Source of the DNA: Symbiodinium sp. CCMP2592
Taxonomy: Eukaryota; Sar; Dinophyceae; Suessiales; Symbiodiniaceae
DNA: 64,000 bases
Assembly (NCBI GenBank): GCA_905221615.1
Contig: CAJNDT010006002.1
Location: forward strand, 1,462,501 to 1,526,500
Direction: 5' to 3'
A model generated the notes under the pieces. It was not told where the DNA came from. It did not search any database and worked only from the letters and a program-made list of their open reading frames with translations. This document shows positions 42,813 to 53,518 of this stretch, one piece after another (position 1 is the first letter of the stretch; each line of letters opens with the position of its first letter). Position numbers and translations under genes: made by a program.

Positions 42813-43077
42813 GCTTCGGAGATCTGAGGCTTTTGTGCCTTTTATCCGCAAAGTCTCAACGGCCAAGGGTGTGACGATCTTCCTCCAACTATTCAGCACC
42901 TAGCGATGCAAGTCCTAGGCAAAAACGTCTGAAAAACACGGAGCAATGCAGCATAGCTTCTGATGACCAGTGGAGGGCTTCAACTTACTGGCTTCGGAGA
43001 ACTTCTAGATAGATAAACTCCTCAAGTCCTAAACCCTCAACCCTCAACCCGAGCGATGCAGCCGATTTGGCTTGCAG

Positions 43078-43120
43078 TCGTGCTTGACGCCTCCGAGTCT
43101 GCCTCCACTTCCGTTTTCAT
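43078..43120 (+). CDS. Possible short exon
   Basis: Acceptor ...gatttggcttgcag; reads VLDASESASTSVF; donor CAT|GTATAA. Confidence 0.35.
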
Positions 43121-43259
43121 GTATAACTGCTACTGTAAAACTTCCTGCACTTTCCTGCATAGCTGCTTGGCATGACTAGGATACCTTAAGTTACAACTTG
43201 TACACCATTTACGTGTCCAGGTAGGCTGGGCTTTAGGTGGCGGAGTTTCCCCGTTCAAG

Positions 43260-43340
43260 ATGTCAGCGATCACGACATACCCCGGTATTCTGGGGCTCGA
43301 AGCTCACTTGCTGCACGACCTGAAACCCGAATATTGCAGG
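43260..43340 (+). CDS. Possible first exon
   Basis: ATG then SAITTYPGILGLEAHLLHDL, about 15 of 25 G/C-ending codons; splice signals unclear. Confidence 0.28.
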
Positions 43341-43672
43341 GAATATTGTAGTATAATACATAATTATACACAAATGAATAAGTGCATATACAGTTATATG
43401 TAGCATAGCAGTTTATAATAAGCAATAGCCCTACCCCTCCTACCTGTGCGAATCGTTCTTCCCAGAGCATCAGATCAGGCCAACCCCCTTGCAGCAGATT
43501 ACTAATTATGATGCCATTGGTATGTGTACTATGTTACTGTTCGGAGTATCATGATAGTTCAGCAGATGTAGAAAGACTACGGAAGCAAGGATGCTTGAAC
43601 CCCATGCTTTAGAGTCTAATGACCCGGGCGGCTGATTCTGCTCGGTGGGATCATGGTTCGGCTTGCCGCCAG

Positions 43673-43779
43673 GCCTGTGGGGCTTTAGTGCTTTGTGTGT
43701 CGGCCGGAAACCAGAAGCCACCAAACCCTGAACCGGGGCAGCTGATTTTGGGAGTTGAGACCGTGGTCGCACCTCGCAT
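43673..43779 (+). CDS. Internal exon, unknown protein
   Basis: Acceptor ...cggcttgccgccag, classical donor GCAT|GTAAGT. Reads CGALVLCVSAGNQKPPNPEP then LILGVETVVAPR. Confidence 0.5.
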
Positions 43780-44138
43780 GTAAGTGCAGGCATTCACACA
43801 CATGTACAAACCAGTATGTCCGGGCTCAGCTTGAGGGAAAGTGAGACAGGCTGACACACCAGTTACTAATATAGATATAGACTGTGTCTTTTTGCTTGCC
43901 CCCATCACTCGCCATGTATGCATTTTGCATTAATGTAGATACATGCCAGGATGAAGTGTTCGAGGCAGCTTTCAAAGGAAGAGCATTCGGACTCTCTTCC
44001 TTGTATACTTGAGAAAAGCCGAGTCGACAAATGCAGACTAAAGCTCTGCTTACGTGGAAGTGTGTGATTTAGTCGTGAGACGCGAGCCTCTTCAATTTGG
44101 GTGTGTTCGGAAACACCACAAAAGACTGACGTAAGCAG

Positions 44139-44748
44139 CTTTTCGTCATGCCTCGCGGGAGCGGTTCGTCAGGTGTGTGCGCCACCTCATCTTCGCTGAT
44201 GCGAAGGAGATAAGGCGGCCTGAATTACAAAACACGGTGAGTTTCCGTTCATTCCTGGGGCAGGAGATGTTTGACCTCGCTTCGGCTGGGATGCCCTTGC
44301 GGTCTTGGTCAGGTTCACAAGCGAAAAGCTGAGAATTGATCTTTGACTTTTTGTTCATCTTGTAAGCCCTGAAATTAGAGGCAGAGAGCCTCCTATCCTG
44401 TATCCTGTGGTTTTGTACCTGGGAGATTTCATGTACCCTCGTGACTCTGCAACCTGTCTCCATGGCTGGCTTTCGCAACTCTCATTGTGTGACCTCTCAA
44501 AGCAGATTCAAGCTGTCAGGTGTCCGGGAAAGCTCAATGCCGTAATTGGTAGCACTACATTGGAGACTACTCCTCACCACTTCGAAAGCGACGGCCAGTA
44601 TTCCTTCCTGCTTCCCAGCAGCAACCACTACTTCGCGTATTACTGTGCTGATGTTGTCGCCAGTGTTGAAAGTATCACCGTGCGGACCCCTGAATCCCAG
44701 TCTAGAAACTTTTATAACTACCGTGTTCCTCAGAGTTCCTTAATATGA
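44139..44748 (+). CDS. Two exons joined in phase, C-terminal part of an unknown protein
   Basis: Exon 44139-44236 (acceptor ...gacgtaagcag; FVRCVRHLIFADAKEIRRPE; classical donor ACG|GTGAGT) and exon 44503-44748 (acceptor ...tgacctctcaaag; CPGKLNAVIGSTTLETTPHH ... SFLLPSSNHYFAYYCADVV ... to TGA). Both phase 0. The second exon is rich in polar and aromatic residues; no family recognised. Confidence 0.6.
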
Positions 44749-44832
44749 TTACAGCGAAATATGCACCGAAGCGCTATCCCGATAATACGAAGTCCCTTAC
44801 GCGCGACTGTTGAATCCTACAGAAGCTGCATG

Positions 44833-45053
44833 TAGTCTCCATTGTAGTTCCTTTTAGGGGTAGCTTATAGGATCCTACACATAAAGTTGGTTAAATTCAA
44901 CCAACAAAAGGAACTACAATGGAGATTATAGCTTGGGTACGGCCCCCACTCTTTAATAGCTGAGTAATATTCATAATATAGATATATTAGGACCTTAATC
45001 GTAGCCCTATTATAGACTCTTACTGTAAGGGGGCAGTACCTAAACTATAGCTA
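44833..45053. mobile_element. Family G copy 4 fused to family J copy 2
   Basis: AGTCTCCATTGTAGTTCC / GGAACTACAATGGAGA ends at about 44926 and runs straight into TATAGCTTGGGTACGGCCCC ... TACCTAAACTATA (family J). Two palindromes abut without spacer. Confidence 0.8.
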
Positions 45054-45069
45054 GGTTCCAGCAGAGCAG

Positions 45070-45144
45070 GCGACGGCTCGTTCCTCGCTCTCTGGCGTGG
45101 CGCCCGAGTCCATGGGCAGAGGCACACGGGGTGCAGGGCTCCAG
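45070..45144 (+). CDS. Internal exon, unknown protein
   Basis: Acceptor ...ccagcagagcag; exactly 25 codons, ATARSSLSGVAPESMGRGTR and on, 19 ending in G/C; donor CCAG|GTTTAG. Starts 16 nt after the family-J element. Confidence 0.65.
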
Positions 45145-45441
45145 GTTTAGAATGCATATATATATATATATATATATATAGCTAATATATATAGCTATTA
45201 TGATCATATAGTCGGGTCCAAGGTTTAGTTTGGGGGCTGTTGGTGAGGATTGGAGTGTAAGTTATCAGGGCTCGGGTGGACATGGGCGGATTCGTTTTAT
45301 TTTGTTGTTTTTGTTTTTTGGGTTGCGCGGTCCCTGAACGAGAAACACACCAACGGTTTAACCAGGACGAAGGATCGAAAACAGACGAATTCAGAGACAC
45401 TCGCAGATCGTAGTCATGGCGACAATTCACCGTTTCACTAG

Positions 45442-45548
45442 GCACGGCGGGAGCAGCCCAAGTAATTTCGGTGATGCTCAACGAGCGTCCGAGGAACACG
45501 GAGCGCAGAAGTTCCCAAGCATTTTGGGACTTTCAGCCCCACCACTGA
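45442..45548 (+). CDS. Possible terminal exon
   Basis: Acceptor ...caccgtttcactag; reads AAQVISVMLNERPRNTERRS then QAFWDFQPHH and TGA. Confidence 0.4.
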
Positions 45549-45762
45549 CTAATTATAATATAATATAATATAATCTATTATATTATAATATAATATAATA
45601 CAATACAATATAATATAATAGAATAGAATATAATATAATATAATATAATAGTGATGTGGACTCCTAGTATAATATAATATAATATAATATAATATGATAT
45701 AATATAATATAATATAATATAGTATAATATATATAATATAATAGTGATGTGGACTCCTAGTG
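45549..45762. repeat. TATAA pentamer satellite with duplicated 19-bp boundary
   Basis: (AATAT)n about 190 bp. GTGATGTGGACTCCTAGT occurs at 45651 and again at 45744, so a unit of 93 bp has duplicated. Confidence 0.9.
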
Positions 45763-46254
45763 GCATTGGCAGACTTACTGGTTCTGACAGAAGGCTGTGT
45801 TCGAATAGTTTGCAAGAATACAATCCGCCGAACTGCGGGAGCAGAAATAGTCGACGGCGGATACCCTGGCACTGTGAATGCTAGAGATGCCATGAACGCT
45901 GCTATCAATCAGTTCGGCCAGTCGTATAGAACCACAACCAAACTGACAGTCACAATGAGAAGCGCACCGGATGATAAAACACAATGGCTTAAAGGCACGT
46001 GGGATTGCAGATAGGTGGCGACCTCAGCGAGTGCTTCAGCTATAGATGCAGCCCTACCGAGCTTTACACCATGATGCTGCTGACACAATTCCATGGCAAA
46101 TGAGGCCTCATTTTTCACAAAACTTGCAACTGCACAAAGCAATATCACCGGCAACAGCATTGACTGCAGTGGGACTACAATGACTAGTCACAACAGCAGC
46201 AACGAGACAACCAGCACCCGAACTACAGCCATCACCGCTGCAACTGGCATATTT

Positions 46255-46350
46255 CCAACACCACCACCCGCACCACCACCCGCACCACCACCACCACCAC
46301 CACCACCACCACCACCACCACCACCACTACCACCACCACCACCAAGCCAC
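46255..46350. repeat. CAC trinucleotide tract
   Basis: (CAC)n about 90 bp; a CAT tract follows at 46515-46630. Proline and histidine frames are artefacts. Confidence 0.95.
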
Positions 46351-46639
46351 AGAACCATTTCCGCAACCGTGGAAGTCAACTTCCTGTTGCATGAACACTA
46401 TGCATGCTATCGGTACCATCATCGACATCTTCATCACCCGGTTCGGGTTCATCATGATCACAACTATTGGCGCAGTCCTCGTCGCCGTGAGTCGTTGCAT
46501 GATCTTCGTCGCTGCACTGAAAGTTTGCATCCCCATCATCATCACCACCACCATCACCATCATCATCATCATCATCATCCTCATCCTCATGGTCATCGTC
46601 ATCGTCATCTTGATCATCGTTATGGGTCATGGCAAGCAG

Positions 46640-46804
46640 ACGAGGACGCAGCAAACGCTAGGACAAATGCCACGTGACACGTTAAAGCTGACTGATGACC
46701 ATGAAGAGAAGATGCGCCGACAATCAGACTTGCAACGGTTGCGAAAGTCACGACCCGAGGATAAAGTGCCAAGATGCGACTGTGCCATTTGTCCGCTTCT
46801 TTGA
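46640..46804 (+). CDS. Possible terminal exon, charged
   Basis: Frame LKLTDDHEEKMRRQSDLQRL then RKSRPEDKVPRCDCAICPLL and TGA. Protein-like composition but no codon bias and no clear acceptor. Confidence 0.3.
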   Translation, partial: TRTQQTLGQMPRDTLKLTDDHEEKMRRQSDLQRLRKSRPEDKVPRCDCAICPLL

Positions 46805-46902
46805 GGCGGGTCTGGATCTAGAGTTTAGGGGGTTTAGGGTCAAGGGTCTAGGATTCAGGGTTTCGGTGGTTTTGAGATCGCCCTGTAGGTCTCAGTTTTC
46901 AG

Positions 46903-47120
46903 AAGTTGAAGCCAAATCCTTGCACTTTACAGCCCTGCAGAGGTGTGTCCTCAAGTTTCGAATGCATTCATGTACATACGGGGATTCCAAAGCCTTTCGG
47001 TGTTTGCAGGTGTCGATTCAGGGTACTGCGGCTTTGGAAGACAGTCGTGCACGAGCATGTTGCCATGTCACAGACGTGCTTCCTCTGAAGTTTCGAAAGA
47101 TTCGAGGCATGTTGCAATGA
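46903..47120 (+). CDS. Exon candidates, unknown protein
   Basis: VEAKSLHFTALQRCVLKFRM after ...tctcagttttcag, and VSIQGTAALEDSRARACCHV after ...tttcggtgtttgcag (47010) to TGA; same frame throughout. Confidence 0.38.
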
Positions 47121-47156
47121 CCCTGGGCCACGAACCCCCCCCCCCCCCCCGACAGG

Positions 47157-47275
47157 GTGGTTTGCTTGGAGTTCGCCATTTGTTTTACGGTTCTTGACGC
47201 CTCCTGTACGATCACGCGCACCCCAACACTCTGCCCTATTCCTCTCGACTTAAACCTCCTGCTTCAAGTCCCAAC
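47157..47275 (+). CDS. Possible exon after a C14 tract
   Basis: Acceptor CCCCCCCGACAG; reads VVCLEFAICFTVLDASCTIT then LDLNLLLQVPTRSS. 24 of 40 G/C-ending codons. Confidence 0.38.
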
Positions 47276-47298
47276 CCGATCCTCAGCATTAGTCTTCG

Positions 47299-47380
47299 GC
47301 ATTGTAGTTCCTCTTTTTGGTTTAACCAGTTGTAATACGTAGGATCCTATCTGCTAACCCCCCCAAAAAGGGATTACAAA
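47299..47380. mobile_element. MITE family G, diverged copy 5
   Basis: GCATTGTAGTTCCTCTTTTT ... AGGATCCTA ... AAAAAGGGATTACAA. Confidence 0.7.
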
Positions 47381-47500
47381 CACCCTAACCCTAAACCTCT
47401 CTTACCTCTTATATCTTCAACCCCAAACCCTAAACCTCTCTTACCGCTTATAATTTAAACCCTAAACCCTAAACCTCTCTTACCTCTCATAATTCAAGCC
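47374..47500. repeat. CCCTAAACCTCTCTTACC tandem block
   Basis: About 45-bp unit (CCCTAAACCTCTCTTACCTC...) repeated three times, before the exon at 47518. Confidence 0.9.
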
Positions 47501-47517
47501 CTAATGACCATATTCAG

Positions 47518-49044
47518 AGAGGCTCCCACGATGAGTGCTGACCAAGTAGTCAGCACGCTGAAGGAGCTCGTTCAGGAGAGCCCAGAGTTTCTGGGTTCGG
47601 AGACTTCTGGGATTTAGGGTTTGATGTAGGGGCCTTAGTAATCAGAATAGGGTTCCTTTTAAGGGATTCAGATAGGGGCCTTAATAATTTGAATAGGGTT
47701 TTGGGGCCCATCATCCTAAAATTAGAATCAAGAACCCCCCAAAATAGAAAAAGGTAAGTAGTAAGGGCCCTGGAGATTTCAGCTTGATACGCAGGGTTGT
47801 CCGGGCCGTTTCTGATAGTAGCGAAACCCGAAGCCACCCAGGGGCGGATAGCACAGAACCCACGGGTCTCGCTATTTCGGGTGTTGGTTAGTCTTATTGG
47901 AGAGACTACAGATATCCTTTGTGCGGTTTTTTACGAACTTTGAACTACTTGAGGAGCCCTGAGTACATGGAATTCGGACGCTTCTGTCTTTGCATGTATA
48001 TCTTTGTGCCCGTAGGTAGAGATGGGCATACATACGAATGAAGCGGTTTGCATCGGAACGGGCATTCAGCTTTTTTGTCTAGGTTTTTGCTCTGAGACTT
48101 AGAACTACTTCTCGAAAGCTCCTGGGCCTGTGGCGAGGAGCAGAATGCAGATGTCAAGCTCTTGGCTGCGTGAATTCCTGAGCTCCAGAGTTCTGAGGTC
48201 TTGATTATAATACTATAGCATATGACAAGTATATCATACTATACTATTTCAAGTATACTGTACTGTACTACTTCAAAAAGAGCGTTTTTTGGGTTCTGTA
48301 GGATTCGACTCCTGGAGTCGCCTAGGTTGTGAGGAACACTGCTATCCTGAGTTTTTGTTAAGAAATTAATTCAGTTAACTTAGCATGTGGCATATGACCG
48401 CACTCTTGTCCAGGCGGTAAGCGCAAGGGTGTGAGATTGCTCCAGAGGCACCAAGACCTGCTTGGATCCTGCAAAACGATTAGGGGTTTAGGTTTTAGGG
48501 AGTAAGCATCCCTCTGTCCATTTCCGCTGAGGCTCTCTCGAAGGTACTACGGGCATGCCGAGGACAGAGCCTTTGCTTGCTGACTCTGTGAAGCTTAAAT
48601 CCTGAACCTTAACCCCTTCAGCCCTACGGAGAAAGAGCCACTGCACTTCTAAGAAAAAACCTTAAACCCTACATCCTATATCTTGAAGCCCTAGAGATAG
48701 AAAACTTGTAGTAAAATGTGGAGTTTCTCACAAGCTGGAACTGTGGGTGTGTTTGTCTGAACCTTGTGAGCTGCACCACCCACGACACCACCCGTCTTAC
48801 CCTCCCTGCTGCGACCCCTACATCCACGTTTATCTTTAGCAGGACGAGCAATCTGAAAACTTACCTGACAGCTGCGTGGTTGAGCTGCTACGGCTGTTTG
48901 CGCAAGGGGTGCCTGTATGTTCTCCGAGCGCTGCAGGAATTTTTCCCTCCGCAGATCGAAGATGTTCTTGGCCGCAGCCTCATGCTAGACTGCCTGAACC
49001 CTAAAACCTCGGGTCGGAAAGCTTGGGCTCACTGTTTGGTTTAG
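47518..49044 (+). CDS. Three exons joined in phase, helical protein of unknown function
   Basis: Exon 47518-47594 (acceptor ...accatattcag; MSADQVVSTLKELVQESPEF; donor CTGG|GTTCGG), exon 48414-48485 (acceptor ...ctcttgtccag; KGVRLLQRHQDLLGSCKTIR; donor AGG|GGTTTAGG) and exon 48872-49044 (acceptor ...cttacctgacag; AWLSCYGCLRKGCLYVLRAL then FFPPQIEDVLGRSLMLDCL, TAG). Each leftover of 1 nt meets a lead of 2 nt. Third exon has 29 of 42 G/C-ending codons. Mostly alpha-helical with a Cys cluster; no family recognised. A reverse family-A element sits in intron 1. Confidence 0.65.
47634..47771. mobile_element. MITE family A, reverse copy
   Basis: GTAGGGGCCTTAGTAATC and TTTGAATAGGGTTTTGGGGC, partly duplicated at its left end. 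Confidence 0.75.
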
Positions 49045-49160
49045 TAGCGCAGGTGAAGACCAAAGGGCATAGCAACTGCTAGTTCTGCCTCTACAGGTAT
49101 AGGGTTTAGGGCGCGAAGCCTATCGTTGGGCTCTTCATGTTTTCCATTTCGTTTTTGAAG

Positions 49161-49471
49161 CTCTCAACTGTTGCTGCGGCAAGCTCCGGAGTGCCTGCAA
49201 AGCTACGGACACAGCAGGCGTGTGTGTTTTCGGATGCTCTCTTGTTCTTGGTGCACTCAATACAACATGCAAGTTCCCCAAACCCGAAGCCTAAATTTCG
49301 AACGCTGTTCAAGTCGGAATGCCGGCTGCAACCTCGCCTGTGGCACGCCAGTGAAAGCCTACCAGCAGCATGCTATAGCTATATTTTGGACAGCTGCGAT
49401 TTCATCATGCTCCCTGAAATCTTACCTTTGGTTAGTAGGGAATGGAGGAATGGGGGACAATATAACTGCTG

Positions 49472-49502
<31 letters not shown>

Positions 49503-49656
49503 CATTCTTCCCTTCCCTACTAGCCAAAGGTAAGAAATGCGAGGCCTCAAATCCAAGAGCACCGAAGCCTTCGTCACAGGCTGTTTCTCAGCCCTGGGCT
49601 TCGCAGACGAGAACCTCCTCAAAGGCATCGAAGGCCGGATTGGGGCTTGGATCAGG
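49161..49656 (+). CDS. Two exons separated by a family-B element
   Basis: Exon from 49161 (acceptor ...catttcgtttttgaag) reads STVAAASSGVPAKLRTQQAC ... LQPRLWHASESLPAACYSY ... straight into the MITE at 49421. Exon 49535-49656 reads RGLKSKSTEAFVTGCFSALG then ADENLLKGIEGRIGAWIR (30 of 40 G/C-ending codons) and stops at donor AGG|GTTTAGGG. With donor A|GTAGGGAATGG at 49435 and acceptor GGTAAG at 49534, both inside the element, the frame is kept (leftover 1, lead 2). Unknown function. Confidence 0.6.
49421..49534. mobile_element. MITE family B, copy 2, acting as an intron
   Basis: CTTACCTTTGGTTAGTAGGG ... CCCTACTAGCCAAAGGTAAG with a (CTA)n loop. Confidence 0.88.
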
Positions 49657-49726
49657 GTTTAGGGCTTTAGGGTTTAGGGTTTTAGGGTATAGGGTGTATA
49701 AGGTTTAGGGATTAGGGTTTAGGGCC

Positions 49727-49865
49727 TTCAACCATGAAAGGACGTAGTAGAAGGCACAGCCCTTATCCTCAACCACCTTGCCATCCCGCTTGTCTCGCAG
49801 AGATAACAGCACAGCAGTAAGCCCCTGTACGAGGGCATAACAGAACTTCGCACGAGTACTACTTA
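49727..49865 (-). CDS. Possible minus-strand exon
   Basis: On the minus strand GLTAVLLSLRDKRDGKVVED then KGCAFYYVLSW is open, with 18 of 25 G/C-ending codons in the core, and meets GTTGAAGG as donor. Direction is opposite to the neighbours, so uncertain. Confidence 0.35.
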
Positions 49866-50089
49866 TCAGCATGCATGCTGATAGTCCGAGCGACAACATT
49901 GTGACGGCAAAAATGATCCGAACAGTCCTTCCTGAACCTGATGATCGCGACTGCCAGACGAAGCACCTTGAAGCCTAAGCCCAGGAATAAATGCAACAAC
50001 TGCTGCAGGCCGCATCCCTGAATACAATGATCCTCATTATCGAATTATCGGGACCCAGAAACAAGGTACCCTGGATGTTCAGGAAGCCC

Positions 50090-50245
50090 CTAAGCCGTAA
50101 ACTCCTGGACCCTAAACCCTAAACCCCTCCACCCTATAAGCCCTAAAACCCTACACCCTAAGCCCTAAAACCCTACACCCTCAACCCCAAAACCCTACAT
50201 CCCAAACCCCCTAAAACCTGAAAACCCCTAAACCCTAAAGCCCTA
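50090..50245. repeat. CCCTAAA-oriented block
   Basis: About 150 bp of AAACCCTA, AACCCCTAAA and ACACCCTA variants. Confidence 0.95.
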
Positions 50246-50248
50246 CTT

Positions 50249-50435
50249 GGAAGGGCAGGGGACTTAGTAAGTAGGTTATAAGTAGAGTTATAAGTTCCCT
50301 AAATGGAGTTACCCCAATTATAACCCTACTTATAACCTACTTACTAAGTCCCTAAACCCTAAACCCCATAGATCCCCTTTAAGGAACCCTATAGATCCCT
50401 TTAAGGATCCCTTACTAAGTCCCCTGCCCTTCCAA
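50249..50435. mobile_element. MITE family E, copy 2, interrupted near its right end
   Basis: Complete left part as at 10893, then CCCTAAACCCTAAACCCC and a duplicated ATAGATCCC.TTTAAGGA segment lie between two copies of CTTACTAAGTCCC, before the terminal GCCCTTCCAAG. Confidence 0.85.
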
Positions 50436-50464
50436 GTAGAAGCCTCAACCCGAAACCTCTGGAG

Positions 50465-50549
50465 GCCGGATCGAAGACCTGGCCTCCGATGCGTCGCCCC
50501 GACGTGTGGGGGGTCCTGGCAGGAGCGCGCAAAGCGGAGGGCTCTCAGG
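50465..50549 (+). CDS. Internal exon, unknown protein
   Basis: Reads [20 protein letters not shown] then KAEGSQ, 24 of 30 G/C-ending codons. Acceptor ...acctctggag; no GT follows, but CTCAGG|GCTCAT would be a GC donor, a known dinoflagellate variant. Confidence 0.55.
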
Positions 50550-50550
50550 G

Positions 50551-50590
<40 letters not shown>

Positions 50591-50611
50591 TATACATATA
50601 TATATATATAA

Positions 50612-50660
<49 letters not shown>

Positions 50661-50662
50661 GG
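50550..50662. repeat. TA microsatellite
   Basis: (TA)n with AATATATACA interruptions, about 110 bp. Confidence 0.97.
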
Positions 50663-51288
50663 CTTTTGGGCCCAAAGACCATACTACATGAGGCTTTTGG
50701 GCTATCTTGATTTTTAGGAAAAGAGGACTATATGCTTGGTGAAGTAGTCACACTGTGGTATAGGTTTTTTTCTGGTTTAGGGCTTAGGGTCTGGTTTTAG
50801 GGTTTAGGGTAGCAGTTTTAGGGTTTAGGTTTGAGGGTGCAGGGGGGTCAAGCTAGCACAAAAGACTAGTAAGGACAGGGAGCAATGCTGCTTAGCAGTA
50901 GTATGCCAGTATTGCAGTGACAGACAGTAGATGTATGCAGGAAGGTGTAGCTTCCGGAGCGCAAGGACTTTATGATTTGGGTGAGATGTAGGTGTCGCGG
51001 TGTTGGGCGTTGGGGTTGGCCGCTGACAGGGCTAAGGCATTGACATGTTTAGGCCCTTTGGAGCAACTTGAGGGTCGGAATGTTTCGTAGGCAGAGATAA
51101 ACATAGATCCCCAATACCCAACCTTTAAACTTTTTGGGTTCTTATAGTTTAGTAGGAATGGAAAAGTTTAACCTTTATTTCTGTGGCTTATTGGGGGTAG
51201 TAAGTAGAAGACTTCCCTGCGAATATTCGTCTTGATAGTTGCCAAGGCTGCTCCGAAGCTTGATTGTGACGTCGTCCCTTGAAACAAC
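50663..51288. other. No supported gene
   Basis: TTTAGGG-like units at 50755-50840. 50941-50980 (EGVASGAQGLYDL, donor TGG|GTGAGA) is a weak exon candidate only. Confidence 0.5.
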
Positions 51289-51383
51289 TACCACTATGGG
51301 CTATTAGACCTTATGGGTACCTTAATCTACCCTTAATAGGGTCCTAATAGGGATCTTTAGGGTCTAATAGCCCATAGTGGTAC
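51289..51383. mobile_element. Palindromic element family K
   Basis: Near-perfect inverted repeat TACCACTATGGGCTATTAGA / TCTAATAGCCCATAGTGGTA; single copy in the window. Confidence 0.85.
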
Positions 51384-51399
51384 CCAAGTATAACAAGCA

Positions 51400-51598
51400 G
51401 TCAACAGGGGTCTGTCTGCGGACTTGGGCATCAGGCAAGACATGTTACTGCACACCTGGGAGCAAGGAGAATAGAGCAACGATGACAACTGTGGTGCTCC
51501 AACTGCTTTACTGCTCCATCTACGATGACTACTATGTCCACCAGAAACGTGGACACTGCTCGTGGATTGGCACTTGCCCTTGTAAGATATTATGAAAG
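51400..51598 (+). CDS. Possible exon after the family-K element
   Basis: Frame STGVCLRTWASGKTCYCTPG ... YCSIYDDYYVHQKRGHCSW to TGA; Cys-rich, neutral codon use. Confidence 0.35.
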
Positions 51599-51867
51599 TC
51601 GAAAGCCATGCCGGAAGCAGTAGTAGTAGTAGTAGTAGTAGTAGTCGTCGTTGTCCCGCCGTCTTGTTCTGATAAGGGTAGGTCTCTACATCATGGTCCC
51701 CTTCAGGGTTCCGTTTTACTAGGGGTGCCGTACTGTTTTGGCGGGACCCTAATCTAGAGAACTACCCATATACTACACTTTCAGAAACCCGTATAGATCC
51801 GTTCCAGGAGCCCTTAAAACGACGACCCTACTACCCATATGTGATTCTTTAAGTCTTCCGAGCTCAG

Positions 51868-51919
51868 GTGGTTAGAGTACTCCGAGCCGGGGCTTCCCTC
51901 CGACTCGATCCGGAGGCAA
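51868..51919 (+). CDS. Internal exon, unknown protein
   Basis: Acceptor ...gtcttccgagctcag; reads VVRVLRAGASLRLDPEA; donor GCAA|GTTGTAG. Family-F-like debris (51700-51850) lies upstream. Confidence 0.5.
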
Positions 51920-51929
51920 GTTGTAGAAT

Positions 51930-52720
51930 CCAAGATTAGCATAACCCTTATCTCTAAACCCTACGCCTCGGACCTCAGAATCATAAACCATCTCTCTCTC
52001 GAGGCATTTATCTACTTGTCGACCTATCTATCTACTTCTCTATCCATCTATCGATCCATCTATCGATCCATCTATCTATCTATCTCCTATACACATGTAT
52101 GTCACATGTGTCGGGTAAACTGCTTTGCTGCGGCATGCTAGGCATAATATACCGAGCTTTGGACTACCATACTGTAAAACCTTTATCTTAAAGGAACCAC
52201 TCCTTGTATGAAATCCAAGTTTACATTGTTTCTCCCTGGTTACTTAACCTTTTTTCTTAAAGGAACTATTATGAAATCCAAGTTTACATTCTTTCTCCCT
52301 GGTTACTTAAAAGCCCAGTATAGGCATCGGCTTAGGGGTTGACTTTTGTTCAAAGCCTTTGGCCCCGAGCCTCAGTCTTAAGATAGACGCCTTAGTGGTG
52401 AGAGCAGGGTGTTGGGCCGGCATATTCTAGCATAAGCGCTGTAAGTTGCAGTATAAGACTATGAGATATGAGTATAGGTGTAGTCAGGAACCCTAAGGAA
52501 CCCTTCGGAATAGCATCGGGCAATCATTCAAGCCACCACGCCAGACCTTGACAGGTTTCCGCGTCTCACGATCGGGTTTTGCGTTCAGGGTTAGGGGACA
52601 CTGAGCCACAAAATGGCATTAATTAACGAGAACGGAAGAATCCTTTCACAAGCACCTGTCTTTGGCTTAATGTGCATATTCTCCAACGGGGGGCTTGGTC
52701 CAGACACCCCGAAACCCGGT
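51930..52720. other. No supported gene; ATCT tract and a 63-bp tandem duplication
   Basis: (ATCT)n at 52010-52085. 52181-52247 and 52248-52310 are two copies of TCTTAAAGGAAC...ATGAAATCCAAGTTTACATT...CTCCCTGGTTACTTAA. A short frame at 52545-52573 (TLTGFRVSRS) is doubtful. Confidence 0.6.
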
Positions 52721-52733
52721 GCAAACTCTTCAG

Positions 52734-52890
52734 GCTGCGGCTGTGTTTCTGGAGCTGCGGCAATAGGACATGCATCGTGCTGTGATTAAGGAGCTACTAT
52801 CATCGATGCTGTGCCTGATGATAGCGAAGCTCTGCACTGGGTATTTAATCAGCGCATATTCCAGCTTCCGGAGTTGTTTCTGAATGCGCG
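52734..52890 (+). CDS. Possible exon with one in-frame TAG
   Basis: Acceptor ...gcaaactcttcag; AAAVFLELRQ, TAG at 52764, then MHRAVIKELLSSMLCLMIAK in the same frame. 24 of 36 codons end in G/C. Either a decayed exon or two exons. Confidence 0.35.
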
Positions 52891-53116
52891 TTTCTCTTAC
52901 GAGATTGTGGATGATCGGTAGCGAGTTCGAACTTGATCTCACGGATCTGACTAGGTTATGCTAGACTGTAATATGAACTGTTATGAGACTGACAGAACAT
53001 GCTGCAAAAAGTCTTAAGACACAGCTTCATACTGACTGTCCTAACACGTAGCATCGTACATTGTAGCACACCACCAGTATCGTGTATAGACGTGTTTGTG
53101 CCTCTTGTTGGAAGGC

Positions 53117-53197
53117 ATGGCTTCCGCACACGCTCGCAGCGCTGCAGCGGCACATGCCGAACATGCGGGAAGGCAACGGAAACTGTCAGCTATTGAG
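53117..53197 (+). CDS. Possible first exon
   Basis: ATG; ASAHARSAAAAHAEHAGRQR then KLSAIE; classical donor GAG|GTAAGG. Confidence 0.38.
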
Positions 53198-53398
53198 GTA
53201 AGGCTTGCAGGTCTATTGTCCATGTGGAGGTGTCGTGATGTTTTAGAGTTGTTTGGCGTCGGAGCTTTGTGTTCGAGTGTCCAGGATCTTGAAACTGTTC
53301 AGCATCTACTGCGCCAGCTGGCCGATGATTTCCTAGTATAATGTGCAACACATACCAGTGCAATGTGTTCGTTCTTTTTTCTTGGGCGGTCGCCTCAG

Positions 53399-53450
53399 CT
53401 TTAACACGGCGATTGTCCTCAGAGCACTCAGCTTGGGAAGTGATCTGGGT
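53399..53450 (+). CDS. Possible exon
   Basis: Long pyrimidine-rich acceptor (gttcttttttcttgggcgg...cctcag); reads FNTAIVLRALSLGSDL; donor TGG|GTGCAA. Confidence 0.4.
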
Positions 53451-53518
53451 GCAATTCATACTGTCGGACCCCACACCCTAAACCCCTAGACCCTCTAAAG
53501 CCCTAAACCAGGTTTCAG

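Noticed and set aside
45760..46014. 84-codon frame after the TATAA satellite
   Set aside because: Third codon positions are not biased (about 15 of 38 G/C) and no acceptor or donor fits; likely chance.
46093..46677. Proline- and histidine-rich 194-codon frame
   Set aside because: Follows CAC and CAT microsatellites; no flanking exon signals.
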